DNA of 64,000 bases from Durusdinium trenchii (taxonomy: Eukaryota > Sar > Dinophyceae > Suessiales > Symbiodiniaceae). Position numbers and translations under genes: made by a program. Below are positions 33,740-42,197 of this stretch, piece after piece. The number at the start of each line of letters is the position of its first letter. Within the stretch, counting starts at the first letter, position 1. The notes under the pieces are model-generated. The model searched no databases. It was not told the DNA's origin and saw nothing but the letters and a program-made list of their open reading frames with translations. The stretch is taken from positions 103,516-167,515 of the forward strand of contig CAXAMN010001414.1 in assembly GCA_963970005.1 (NCBI GenBank). Reading direction: 5' to 3'.

Positions 33740-34672
33740 ATGATGGGGCTCTCCTGGCTGCAGTGGGCATCCCAGGGGCTATGCATGTTCGGGAAGGGGG
33801 CTCTCGTTGGATCATTCAACATCATTGAACCTTTTCTGAGACTTGTCGCAGTTGTGCTCGTGGTTTGCTTCCAGCCATCCGATTTGGTCTCAAGATTCGC
33901 AGGGGTCATCGAGGGTGGCCGAGGGTCGCCGAAGGTTTGTCTAGCACTGCGCTCTTGGATCATGAAACTGCTGCACTTGCTGCTCATGGCCTTCCACATG
34001 CCAGAGCTGTCAGGCCAGAGTGTGGAGATTGGTCTGAGTGTGGAGCAGAACAGCTCCAAAGACCCTCCCCTTCACCCAAGCAGCCTCGGTCCCACGAACG
34101 CTTCCACGCTTCCTCGCGTTCCACCCGACGCGGCAGGTCCTCCGTCCTCGAGGACGTCAGGCAATTCCTCCGTTGTGGAGCGTTTTGAGCAACCAGCCCA
34201 CCAGAGCACGTATCCCTTCAGGGTGTTACCGCTTGACAGCAGAAGACGTATCTCCATGGACACCAGAAGGCGTATCTCTGATGCAGTGAGGAGGAGGATG
34301 ACCTCCATGGATAGGAGAAGGATGGCTGCCATGGATAGGAGAAGGATGACCTCCATGGATAGGAGAAGGATGGCTGTCCCAGATCGGAGAAGGGTGGCTA
34401 TCCCAGATCGCCGCAGGATGGTCCCCAACCCATCCAGAAGGAGGAGTTCATTCCCCGATAGGAGGAGGGGAGACATTCCAGGCAGGAGGAGGGGCATTGT
34501 TTCGATCGACAGCAGGAGAAGGAGAACTGCCATCGCCTTGCAAAGGAGGAGAAGGTCGAGGAGGAGGATTCCCCAACACCAGGTTTGCCATCAGTGGGTC
34601 AAGTGCAAGAACTTTTACTATTATGGTACTTACTGCGGCCCGGACAACAGGCTTTGCTTGAACTGGCGCTGA
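33740..34672 (+). CDS. Arg-rich octapeptide-repeat protein with hydrophobic N-terminus and Cys-rich end
   Basis: This is the longest convincing uninterrupted frame outside the first 12 kb (310 codons). The ATG at 33740 gives a hydrophobic helix (FLRLVAVVLVVCF). An in-frame ATG at 33962 begins MKLLHLLLMAFHMPELSG, a good signal peptide, and may be the true start. A Ser/Pro-rich linker follows (PRVPPDAAGPPSSRTSG). From about residue 168 come around a dozen 8- to 10-residue units centred on RRR, such as DRRRMTSM, DRRRMAAM and DRRRVAIP. The end is CHQWVKCKNFYYYGTYCGPD then NRLCLNWR. The YGxYCG string resembles the calcium loop of secreted phospholipase A2, but the CCxxHD motif is absent, so that link is weak. 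The repeats could bind an acidic surface or nucleic acid. No homolog recognised. Confidence 0.6.
   Translation: MMGLSWLQWASQGLCMFGKGALVGSFNIIEPFLRLVAVVLVVCFQPSDLVSRFAGVIEGGRGSPKVCLALRSWIMKLLHLLLMAFHMPELSGQSVEIGLSVEQNSSKDPPLHPSSLGPTNASTLPRVPPDAAGPPSSRTSGNSSVVERFEQPAHQSTYPFRVLPLDSRRRISMDTRRRISDAVRRRMTSMDRRRMAAMDRRRMTSMDRRRMAVPDRRRVAIPDRRRMVPNPSRRRSSFPDRRRGDIPGRRRGIVSIDSRRRRTAIALQRRRRSRRRIPQHQVCHQWVKCKNFYYYGTYCGPDNRLCLNWR
34240..34567 (+). repeat. 24-bp coding minisatellite (RRR octapeptides)
   Basis: Units close to ATGGATAGGAGAAGGATGRC are repeated in tandem; the first seven are almost regular at 24 bp and later ones drift to 27-30 bp. All keep the frame, so the array is under coding constraint or recent. 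Confidence 0.85.
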
Positions 34673-34730
34673 AGCGCCCTCTACTGGCCTCTTTTGCCTG
34701 TGTTTTTTTGGTCGCGGTGGCTGGTTTGTG

Positions 34731-34790
34731 ACTTTTGAGCAGCGGAAAGACTTGGGCTGCGCTCGTGGTACCTGCAATTGCATGCCATGC
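34731..34790 (+). CDS. Possible Cys-rich exon after the RRR-repeat protein
   Basis: After GAGCAG the frame reads RKDLGCARGTCNCMPCQQ and reaches an AG at 34789. Four Cys in 12 residues would suit an extra piece of the Cys-rich C-terminus encoded just upstream, if the 34672 stop is skipped by splicing. Speculative. Confidence 0.3.
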
Positions 34791-36077
34791 CAGCAGGATT
34801 TGTACAGCCTTGTAACCTCACTTGTGAGTCCATACAATGGGCTGGCTGGCAATCAAGCAAGAATGCAGTGTCAACCGCTGTATAGCACAGCGAAAAGGAC
34901 CGGTGCGAGCAGATAGTGCTTCCGAGTCTAGCAATTGGTTCCACTGTGATTTCAGAGTAGGTTGAATAGATGGCACAAAGCTTTTCAGAGGTGCCAAAAA
35001 CCACCAAGCACCGGATCTTGTTTGAGGCCGGCACCCTGGACGGATGGACCTGCGGAAGGCATGGAGTCCGGTGGGAGCACCTCGCTGGGGGCCCCTGAGA
35101 CGACCAACTCACCTCGCAGCGAGGTGACTTGTGGGGATGGGGTTGCTTCGAACAGGAACCGGTGCTGTTTTGGGGGGACGACCAACTGGTGCGAAGATAG
35201 ATGGTTCTTATTAATGAATGTTTTGCATCTATTTTTTAGTCGTCAGGCTGTGTTCAACTGGGTTCTAGGCGCGGCGAGGCTTTATTGAATATGACTAAAT
35301 CAGATTCAAGCATCTAGTACAACTCAACCTTCACAATGCTCGCGATCTCCAACCGCGGATTTCCATTCAGACGTGATTGGACCCTGAAACCGATGTAGGG
35401 TGAATTGGCATCACCAGGAAATTGGCTTCAACCAACAGGATGTCAGACGAATTTGAAAATATTGGATACCCCTTACTTGGTCCCCTATGAAATGATCCTC
35501 CAGGAGTCTTATGAAATGATCTCCGGCAGTTCATTACATAAAAACATAACTACGTAAAAAAGACAAAACAATCCAATGACAGTACTAACAATGTCTGAGA
35601 CCAATTCAGCTATCATTATATAGAGATGAGGGGGTGGATGATGAAACATGTTGAGACTAAATCTAAGATCTTAATGAAACCTGGAGTAGATCATTTTAGA
35701 GAGATGTGTTTTGTGTGTTTTTTTGTTGACTGAAGGATCTGTTGCTGGAGTTGTCATTTCATAAGAGTCATGGATCCAGCTTTTGAATCATTTTATAAAC
35801 CTCTCATGTTGATCGCCGCGCCTTCCTGTCAACCTCAAAAAGATATATAAATAATGTTAATGTTGCCAGTAAAGGTTTGCTAAAGCAATTGAAATACATA
35901 TGAAGACATCAAACAAATCATAACAAAGCAAGATATGATTTAATTCAAAATATCGCAGCTATATGAACATTGTTCGAATCTGCAAGTGGATTTTTTTTTA
36001 ATGATTTTTAGACTATATTATTGAAAGCGGATATTGTTCTTCTAAAAAAACTAACATATTTCATCAAGTTTGAAGTG

Positions 36078-36915
36078 GTAGCCCAAAGATACCTGAACCA
36101 TTTGGGCCCCCAGGGTTGCTGACCTAGATCCCCTGTTGAACCGGGGATATCATTTATAAAATGATATCTCCAAACAATTTCTGCATGTTTTGCAAACTTT
36201 GGGAACTACCAGATCATTTTATAAATATGTACAGTATTCAATACAGCTGGGTTTTCTTTCCCCAGGAGCCTGAGAGGAACTGGAAACCCAATCAAAACCA
36301 CACTTTTTGACTTCTACACACCAGAGTCCTAAGAAGTAGTAGCCCAAAGATACCTGAACCATTTGGGCCCCCAGGGTTGCTGACCTAGATCCCCTGTTGA
36401 ACAGGGGATATCTGTTTATAAAATGATAGCTCCAAACAATTTCTGCATATTTTGCAATTTTTGAAACTACCAGATCATTATATATATATATGTGTTCAAT
36501 TCAGCACCTGGGTTTTCTTCCCCCAGGAGCCTGAGAGNNNNNNNNNNTCAGCACCTGGGTTTTCTTCCCCCAGGAGCCTGAGAGGAACTGGAAATCCAGT
36601 CAAAACCACACCTTTTGACTTCTACACCCCAGAGTCCTAAGAAGTAGTAGCCCAAAGATCCCTGAACCATTTGGGTCCCCAGGGTTGCTGACCTAGATCC
36701 CCTGTTGAACACGGGATACCATTTATAAAATGATATCTCCAACTAATCTTTGCATATTTTGCCAATTTTGAAACTACCAGGTCATTTTATAAATATGTGT
36801 TCAATTCAGCTGGGTTTTCTTCCCCCAGGAGCCTGAGAGGAACTGGAAACCCAATCAAAAACACACTTTTTGCCTTCTACACCCCAGAGTCCTAAGAAGT
36901 AGTAGCCCAAAGATG
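36078..36915. repeat. Tandem repeat, about 255-261-bp unit, three-plus copies
   Basis: Units begin GTAGCCCAAAGAT at 36078, 36339, 36647 and 36902. Each holds GGGCCCCCAGGGTTGCTGAC, a near-palindrome (GATATCATTTATAAAATGAT) and GGGTTTTCTTCCCCCAGGAG. The 36339-36647 unit is longer because of the assembly gap and the duplicated overlap. Confidence 0.9.
36538..36547. other. Assembly gap (10 N)
   Basis: Ten N. The 37 bases before it (36501-36537) are identical to the 37 bases after it (36548-36584), so the two contig ends probably overlap. Confidence 0.95.
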
Positions 36916-37506
36916 GAGTGATGGGGTCGCCCAGGTTTGCTTGTGGATTTGTCATTTCATAAAGGTTTCAGGAAAAGCTATACTGGTGCTTATTGATCCT
37001 GGAGCCTATCATTTTAGAAGCATGCCACTTCTCCAGAGTTCTTTGATCCTTTTTGATACCTTAGAAGCACCATCATTATATACCAAACTTGGAGACACAT
37101 ACGGCCATCATTATATATAAACTCTCTTTGCGGACGTCCATTTTATAAACACAAATCCTCTATGAAATGGGTGTCCGGATGCCCCATGGTAGAGTAAGGG
37201 GTATAATATTGGCAAATCCTTTACAATCTTCTAAAAGTGATCAAGCTTCAACTGCCAGATGCAGCCCCCAACACCTTACCCAACCTTCTCAGTGGCTAGG
37301 AGTTTATCATGATAAAGAAGATGCGATGCATGCATGCGTGCAAAGAAACCGAGGACACCAGTTTGACCGAGGGGCTCTCTAATAGCCAGCGGCTTGGGGT
37401 GTCTAAGGTTTGCCCCCTTAAAGACGTGATTCGGGGACCATTTCACCATCCTGGGCCCGGTGCCCAGAGCCCAACTTCGCCAGCTTTCCTGGTGCTTTCT
37501 CCGCAG

Positions 37507-37632
37507 AGCGACCGTTGAGGTCCACGTTCCCGGGAAAGGGGGCGGGAAAAGCCCCGGCGGCGTCCGGGCACGCAGGTCCCATTCGGACACTGACGGCCGG
37601 GTCGGTGAACACGAGACGCTGGATGAAGGGAG
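37507..37632 (+). CDS. Well-bounded internal exon, unknown
   Basis: From TCCGCAG to AGGGAG|GTGAAA the frame reads ATVEVHVPGKGGGKSPGGVR, then ARRSHSDTDGRVGEHETLDE. The splice signals are canonical at both ends and GC content peaks exactly here. There is no Met, so it is internal. Not recognised. Confidence 0.5.
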
Positions 37633-37760
37633 GTGAAAGGAGACCCGGTCGGCCCTAGCCTTCGAAGATCATTAAAAGAATGGTTGACCAGTGGTTGTGG
37701 TTGCCCCAAATCCATCGTAAAACAGCTGGGTTTCTTTCGGATTCAGACCATTGAAACAAT

Positions 37761-37851
37761 CCCAGACACTCCATAGGACTGCCGAGAAACGGCCAGGGGT
37801 GGTGCCAAGGGGGTCTGGCTTGATCGGCAGTCCGTCCTGGTCGTGTCTGGG
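37761..37851. mobile_element. Family B MITE-like fold-back, variant core
   Basis: It begins CCCAGACACTCCATAGGACT and ends GTCGTGTCTGGG. AAT lies on each side, an apparent 3-bp target duplication. The core CCGAGAAACGGCCAGGGGTG is shared with 45560 and partly with 62956. Confidence 0.8.
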
Positions 37852-37957
37852 AATGGTTTGTTCGATTCTCTGGGGCTTCAAAAAGGTCTTTTGCATAGAA
37901 ATCTCAGGTGAGTTGGATGTGCTGAAAACGCCCCCCATATAACATCAGAAGAAAAAC

Positions 37958-38221
37958 ATGGGCGTAGTAGGTTCTACCACAGCGACTCCGGGTGCCATTC
38001 GACCTGGGTCCAAGTTTTCGGGAGTGTCACTCTTTTGTTCTTGCATCGTTCTTTCGGTCGCACTCATTGGATCGAATCTGGGTGTTTTCCTGGCCTTCTC
38101 CGCGCTGTTGGTTGAGGCCGTCCCTGCCGCCGATGCCCATGCCGCCAGGGTTGAGGCTTGGCGAGATCGGAGATCGGAGATGGTGGTGGTTGATGCCAGG
38201 GGCTCCAGGGCATGGCTGTGG
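37958..38221 (+). CDS. Possible first exon with hydrophobic leader; strand ambiguous
   Basis: On + the ATG at 37958 leads to SLFCSCIVLSVALIGSNLGV, FLAFSALLVEAVPAADAHAA and RVEAWRDRRSEM, like a signal anchor plus helix. On the minus strand the same DNA reads STLAAWASAAGTASTNSAEK, ARKTPRFDPMSATERTMQEQ, which is equally protein-like. One of the two is probably real; I cannot decide. Confidence 0.35.
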
Positions 38222-38263
38222 ACGCCACACCCTAGGCTTCCGACCACCATGAATTTAACTATA

Positions 38264-38355
38264 CCCAGACACTCCATGTATGCCATATATGCCTACATTG
38301 TGGTGGTTTCAGGGGTCAATGTAGGTAAATATGCCATACAATATGGAGTGTTTGG
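38264..38355. mobile_element. Family B MITE-like fold-back
   Basis: It begins CCCAGACACTCCATGTATGC and ends ATGGAGTGTTTGGG. ATA lies on both sides (apparent 3-bp target duplication). It is missing the GGGACTG step of other copies. Confidence 0.8.
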
Positions 38356-38737
38356 GATATAGGCTCTATGCCGAACCACCATTGCTCTTGGAAGTCTAGG
38401 GCACAGCTTCCGGTTTCTCGGCTCACACCCACGGTTACTCTCGTGCACGGTTACACCGCGCTTCGGAACGCCACTGATCGGAACAGGGTCGAAAAACCAC
38501 CGGTCAGGTTCCATGTCAGTTTGCGGGAGGGTACTTGCTGATTTGCGTTGATCTCCTTTTCGTGCGAAGGGCCAGGGGTCCTGTGACACTTGAGCTCGCT
38601 GCACCGTGTGCAGCAACAAGGTCTTAGACCCTTGGGATAAAACACTGGCCCTGGCAATTCTCCCGCCATACTCCGCCATATCCGCCAAGCGGAACCCATG
38701 TACACCGCCGGTGAACAGTCTTCCTGCCACACACCAC

Positions 38738-38756
38738 CACACACACACACACACCC
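38738..38756. repeat. (AC)n microsatellite
   Basis: CACACACACACACACAC following a CACCAC-rich stretch. Confidence 0.8.
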
Positions 38757-38907
38757 AGAGCGTCTCGTCTTTCATCTCCACACGCAGCCCTGGCTCATCT
38801 CAGCCCCCTCCAAAAGTATCGGGCAGAACCCCACGCACATCGCCTCACTTCGAGCAGAGGTGGTTCTGAACCCGACTCTTCGACTATCCCAGGAACCGGT
38901 ACCCCAG

Positions 38908-39091
38908 GTGTTCCGGGTCCGGACACGGTCACTGGAGACCTCCACGACTCGGCCAGGGCTCCGCGGCCGCCTCCTGGGCCGCCACCGTCTGGGCCGGGGC
39001 GCCAGGGACGAACGCACCGGTGCGGACGAGCGGGTGGGAGGCGGAGAGGCAGCGGGAACTGGACTTTAAAAAAAGCGCGAAGATCTGGGAG
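38908..39091 (+). CDS. Probable exon, unknown
   Basis: After CCCCAG the frame reads GSAAASWAATVWAGAPGTNA, then PVRTSGWEAERQRELDFKKS and AKIWE before GAG|GTCGCC. The last 25 residues are a convincing charged helix. Two competing frames are Pro/Arg-rich. Confidence 0.45.
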
Positions 39092-39121
39092 GTCGCCATG
39101 TGACAGACAAGGTGGTTCATG

Positions 39122-39234
39122 ACCCAGACACTCCACGTATGCCATATAGATCATAGATTATATTAGAATTAGTATATCCCCCTGAATCTGCCCCTGGCCT
39201 TTTCTCCACAAATATGACACTCCCATGGAGTCCA
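39122..39234. mobile_element. Family B MITE-like fold-back, rearranged
   Basis: The left end is CCCAGACACTCCACGTATGC and the right part AAATATGACACTCCCATGG. The core CCCCTGGCCTTTTCTC is the reverse complement of a core in the 62956 copy. Confidence 0.6.
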
Positions 39235-39379
39235 TGGAGAAATTTTCCAATCCGACACCCAAAGGGTTTCACCGAGGGAAGTGGATCTCGTGAAGTTGGA
39301 GATCCTTTGATGCAAAGCCTCTCTTTGTCCTTCCGGACGGCCTGGCTCGCCTTGTCCTCTAGGGATCCCTTGGTGCAAG

Positions 39380-39477
39380 CCACCACCGCGCCCAAAGTGG
39401 CTGAAGGCACCCGCGAGAGGGAGAGGGAGCAGGGCAGCGCGAGAACCGAAGCGAGCGGACGAAGGAGACGGGGGAAG
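39380..39477 (+). CDS. Probable exon, charged
   Basis: After GTGCAAG the frame reads ATTAPKVAEGTRERERE then QGSARTEASGRRRRGK. Highly charged; donor not clear. Confidence 0.35.
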
Positions 39478-39837
39478 ATAGATGGTTTGAGTTGGGATTT
39501 GGTGTCATGACATGTCGAAATGGGAGAATTCTAACCTTCGCTGCTGTTCACTTCTGGAAGGGTTTGTCCCTTTGCAATTCAGCTGCTGTTCTCAGTGAAC
39601 CCTTGAGCCGGATCAGTAATTCCGTACATGCCCATGCGAAGCATCGTCAAAGATATTTGCAGACACCTTTAGGTGCCAAACTTTTTTCAACTGGTCGAGG
39701 AGCACACAAACTGCTTGTGCTCCAGTGTGGTGTGGCATCCAACCTCATCTCCAGTGTTTTGAACCGATATACAGTAGCCAAGAGCCAGGACTGTTCAGAA
39801 GCTCACCGAACAGGTCGGAGCTATTTAACATTATAAC

Positions 39838-39900
39838 TACCAGGACCCACTGTCGGGGTAGTTAATGGACACCCCGAATCACCTCTAAGGTGTCCTGGTA
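39838..39900. mobile_element. Family A fold-back, internally deleted copy
   Basis: 63 bp: TACCAGGACCCACTGTCGGG, then ACACCCCGAATCACCTC, then AAGGTGTCCTGGTA. It keeps both ends and the left core of the 29854 and 41049 copies but lacks the right core. Confidence 0.8.
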
Positions 39901-41048
39901 TAGTTTTCATATATATGCGTATTCTCTAATTGTCTATACAAGGTGCTGGCCAGGCTGTTTCAAGTGCAATAGCAACGTAACACGTCGACATGTCAATGGT
40001 TGTTTGGGCTGTGCCGCTGATGCTGATCTGGTTTGGTGAAGTACTTACCTATAGGTAGTAGTGAACAGAGGAAACCCGCGGGAATATCTCTTGCCAGGCT
40101 TGATTCCGTGAGGTTGAGATGCCAGCCATGAAAGCGAGATGACGGGGATGGATGTATCATCAACTCCCATCTGCTCCAGTCGAAACAAAGAATTTCCTGT
40201 TTCCCCAGCTCATGACCAAGTTGAATCACCTTTGTTGCTAAGAACATGAGCAAATCAGCTCGATCGGTGAATCTCCGATCTGATCAATCGCCGAATTGGG
40301 TTGTTCTCGGTCGAGGGGGACTTTCCCACGTGCCAGGTGTGGGCAGCAGGACAGGGTGTTCCCCATGAGCACGCTTGGAACAGCAAACCTTTTGAATCTG
40401 CCTCGACCAATTCTGAAAGTTGACAGATGCCACTGCAAAAGGCAGTTGTTGTAACAGGACTTAGTCCAACTTGTCGGTTAGGAGCCTTCTGAGATCTAGC
40501 AGTCTGATTCGGAGCGTGCCCGCACAAATCCACACATCTCGTCCAACACACGGTTGCCAGTGAGGTCGTCGTAGAGTTGAGCTTCTTTGAAGTGCGGACA
40601 AAGAAGAAAGAAGAAGACCACTGGACTTGGCAACTCAACTCCTTGGCATGCATACGTCCGACTTTCAAAATTCATCAGTGCAATGGAATTTGAAGATCTT
40701 GGGGATGGTTGATGGTTCTTTTCCTTGGTTCTGGGCCACGACCTGAAGCAACTTGAATATGTAAACTCCAAGCCCTTCATTCTGTGATTTTGTCAGTGGC
40801 AGCAGTTTCTACACACGACGAGTTCTATGTGCGAAAGTCTACATTTTGGTGCTCTGTGGTATCCGTGAGCAGGAGTCAACCTCACGAGTATGATGGAGGG
40901 GAACCTCCGTTGGGGGATCCCAGGGCGAGTGCCGCCTAAAAGCGGCGGGGCCGTTGTGGTATCCGTGACGGGGGTGGTGCACGGACGGTTGGCGTCGAAG
41001 ACTGATGGAAAGGGACAAGGACATTGCATCGGCAAAAAATATCATCAA

Positions 41049-41141
41049 TACCAGGACACCCGGACCAGGGGTGTCGAACTTGATAGCCCCGAAAAGAGGT
41101 GATTCAGGGTGTCCATTAACCCCGACTGCGGGTCCTGGAAT
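41049..41141. mobile_element. Family A fold-back, inverted orientation
   Basis: It reads as the reverse complement of the 29854 copy: TACCAGGACACCCGGACC, then TGTCGAACTTGATAGCCCCG and GGGTCCTGGA. The two are close to 90% alike by eye. Confidence 0.8.
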
Positions 41142-41283
41142 ACATGGCTTTATTTTGCCTCGTATATGCGCCTCGGAATGCGCTGGATCTGGGGATGCCC
41201 AATGAAAGAAGCGGAAGTTTAGGGGGTCCACATAGTCTGTCCATGCACTTATAACTTGTAACCATTGGCTCAGAACTCGGACT

Positions 41284-41505
41284 GAGGCCCCCGCCACCGC
41301 CGCTGGCGCCCCCGCTGGGGCCTCCGCCGGGGCCACCACCAGCGAAGGTCCCACCGGTGGCACCACCATCGGTGGCAAAGCCGCCGGTGGCGCAGCAGCC
41401 GGGTGCGCTGCCGCCGGGGCCTCTGCCGCCGGGGGCGCTGCCGCCGGGGCCGCTGCCACCGCTGGGGCCGCCGCCGCTGCCGCCACCACCACTGGAGGTG
41501 CAACA
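41284..41505. repeat. GC-rich 18-bp minisatellite, Pro-rich or Gly-rich if coding
   Basis: Imperfect units around GCCGCCGGGGCCTCTGCC. The + frame gives PPGPLPPGALPPGPLPP; the minus strand gives SGGSGPGGSAPGGRGPGG within a 184-codon frame (41670-41116). Either could be an exon; strand unknown. Confidence 0.5.
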
Positions 41506-41960
41506 CTGCAGCATGAAGAAGGTTGAAGTCCCTGGTTTGGAGGGGACATGCCGAGAAATAAATAGGTGATCGGGGTCCCCGGCATCCCGGCGTCCTGTTT
41601 CGGGGGTGTGGCTTGAACTTGCCATCACTGTGACGGTTCGGGTTGATTGGAACTTGAAAAAGGGCAGCACAAATGTGTTATTAAATTGATTAATTCGTTA
41701 GTGAGTGTTCGTACAGTGGTTGCAGGTCTTGGTAGTTCAATTTAAATTTTGAAACAGGAGTTTGACAGACTGGGTGACTGGGTCGTTTCTTATTTTGGGA
41801 CTTTTCTGTGGCAAGAGTGTGGGTTGTCATAGGCCACGGGATGCCAGACCCACACGGACTGCAGGACTATGCTGTGATGACGACGACCGTGGGGAATCCC
41901 GGCTCGCGTGGCACTGGCCGGCGTGGCACTGGCGCGGGGCGCAGTGTTCCTGAGAAAAAC

Positions 41961-42197
41961 CTGCCAGGCTCTGGAGGGAGTGGTTCCAAAAGAAGCCCAA
42001 ATGGCCTTGGGCCTCACGGTCGACCACTCACTCCCGCCCCGATCCTTCCGAACCTGGTCGGGGTCTGACCCGCGTGGGGAATTCTCGCAGGCGAGCAAAA
42101 ACGCTCCGCCCTCGCCGCCGTCCTCCTTGAGACGTTCCACTTCAGTCTCGCTCAGGCGGGGGTGAACGAACTCCACCGAAGGAGTGAACCCGCGTGA
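41961..42197 (-). CDS. Probable minus-strand exon, unknown
   Basis: Read on the minus strand: FTPSVEFVHPRLSETEVERL, KEDGGEGGAFLLACENSPRG, SDPDQVRKDRGGSEWSTVRP and KAIWASFGTTPSRAWQ, ending at a CAG|GTTTTT donor. The + strand is also open (GVVPKEAQMALGLTVDHS), but the minus frame has more purine-first codons and clean charged helices. Not recognised. Confidence 0.45.

Larger units (their letters stand above)
34800..37160. other. AT-rich repeat region
   Basis: No exon is supported after about 34920. Motifs like ATCATTTTATAAA and CATTATATA recur every 50-150 bp. The tandem array 36078-36915 lies inside. Confidence 0.5.
39478..41283. other. Stretch without confident genes
   Basis: No splice-supported exon. 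It contains two family A elements (39838, 41049). A minus-strand frame at 40668-40255 is open but has no further support. Confidence 0.35.

Noticed and set aside
34600..34672. Secreted phospholipase A2 domain
   Set aside because: Only the YGxYCG loop resembles it; the CCxxHD catalytic motif is not found in the next kilobase.
41116..41670. Gly-rich minus-strand protein as a confident gene
   Set aside because: The 18-bp minisatellite is open in several frames on both strands, so the ORF length is not evidence of coding.
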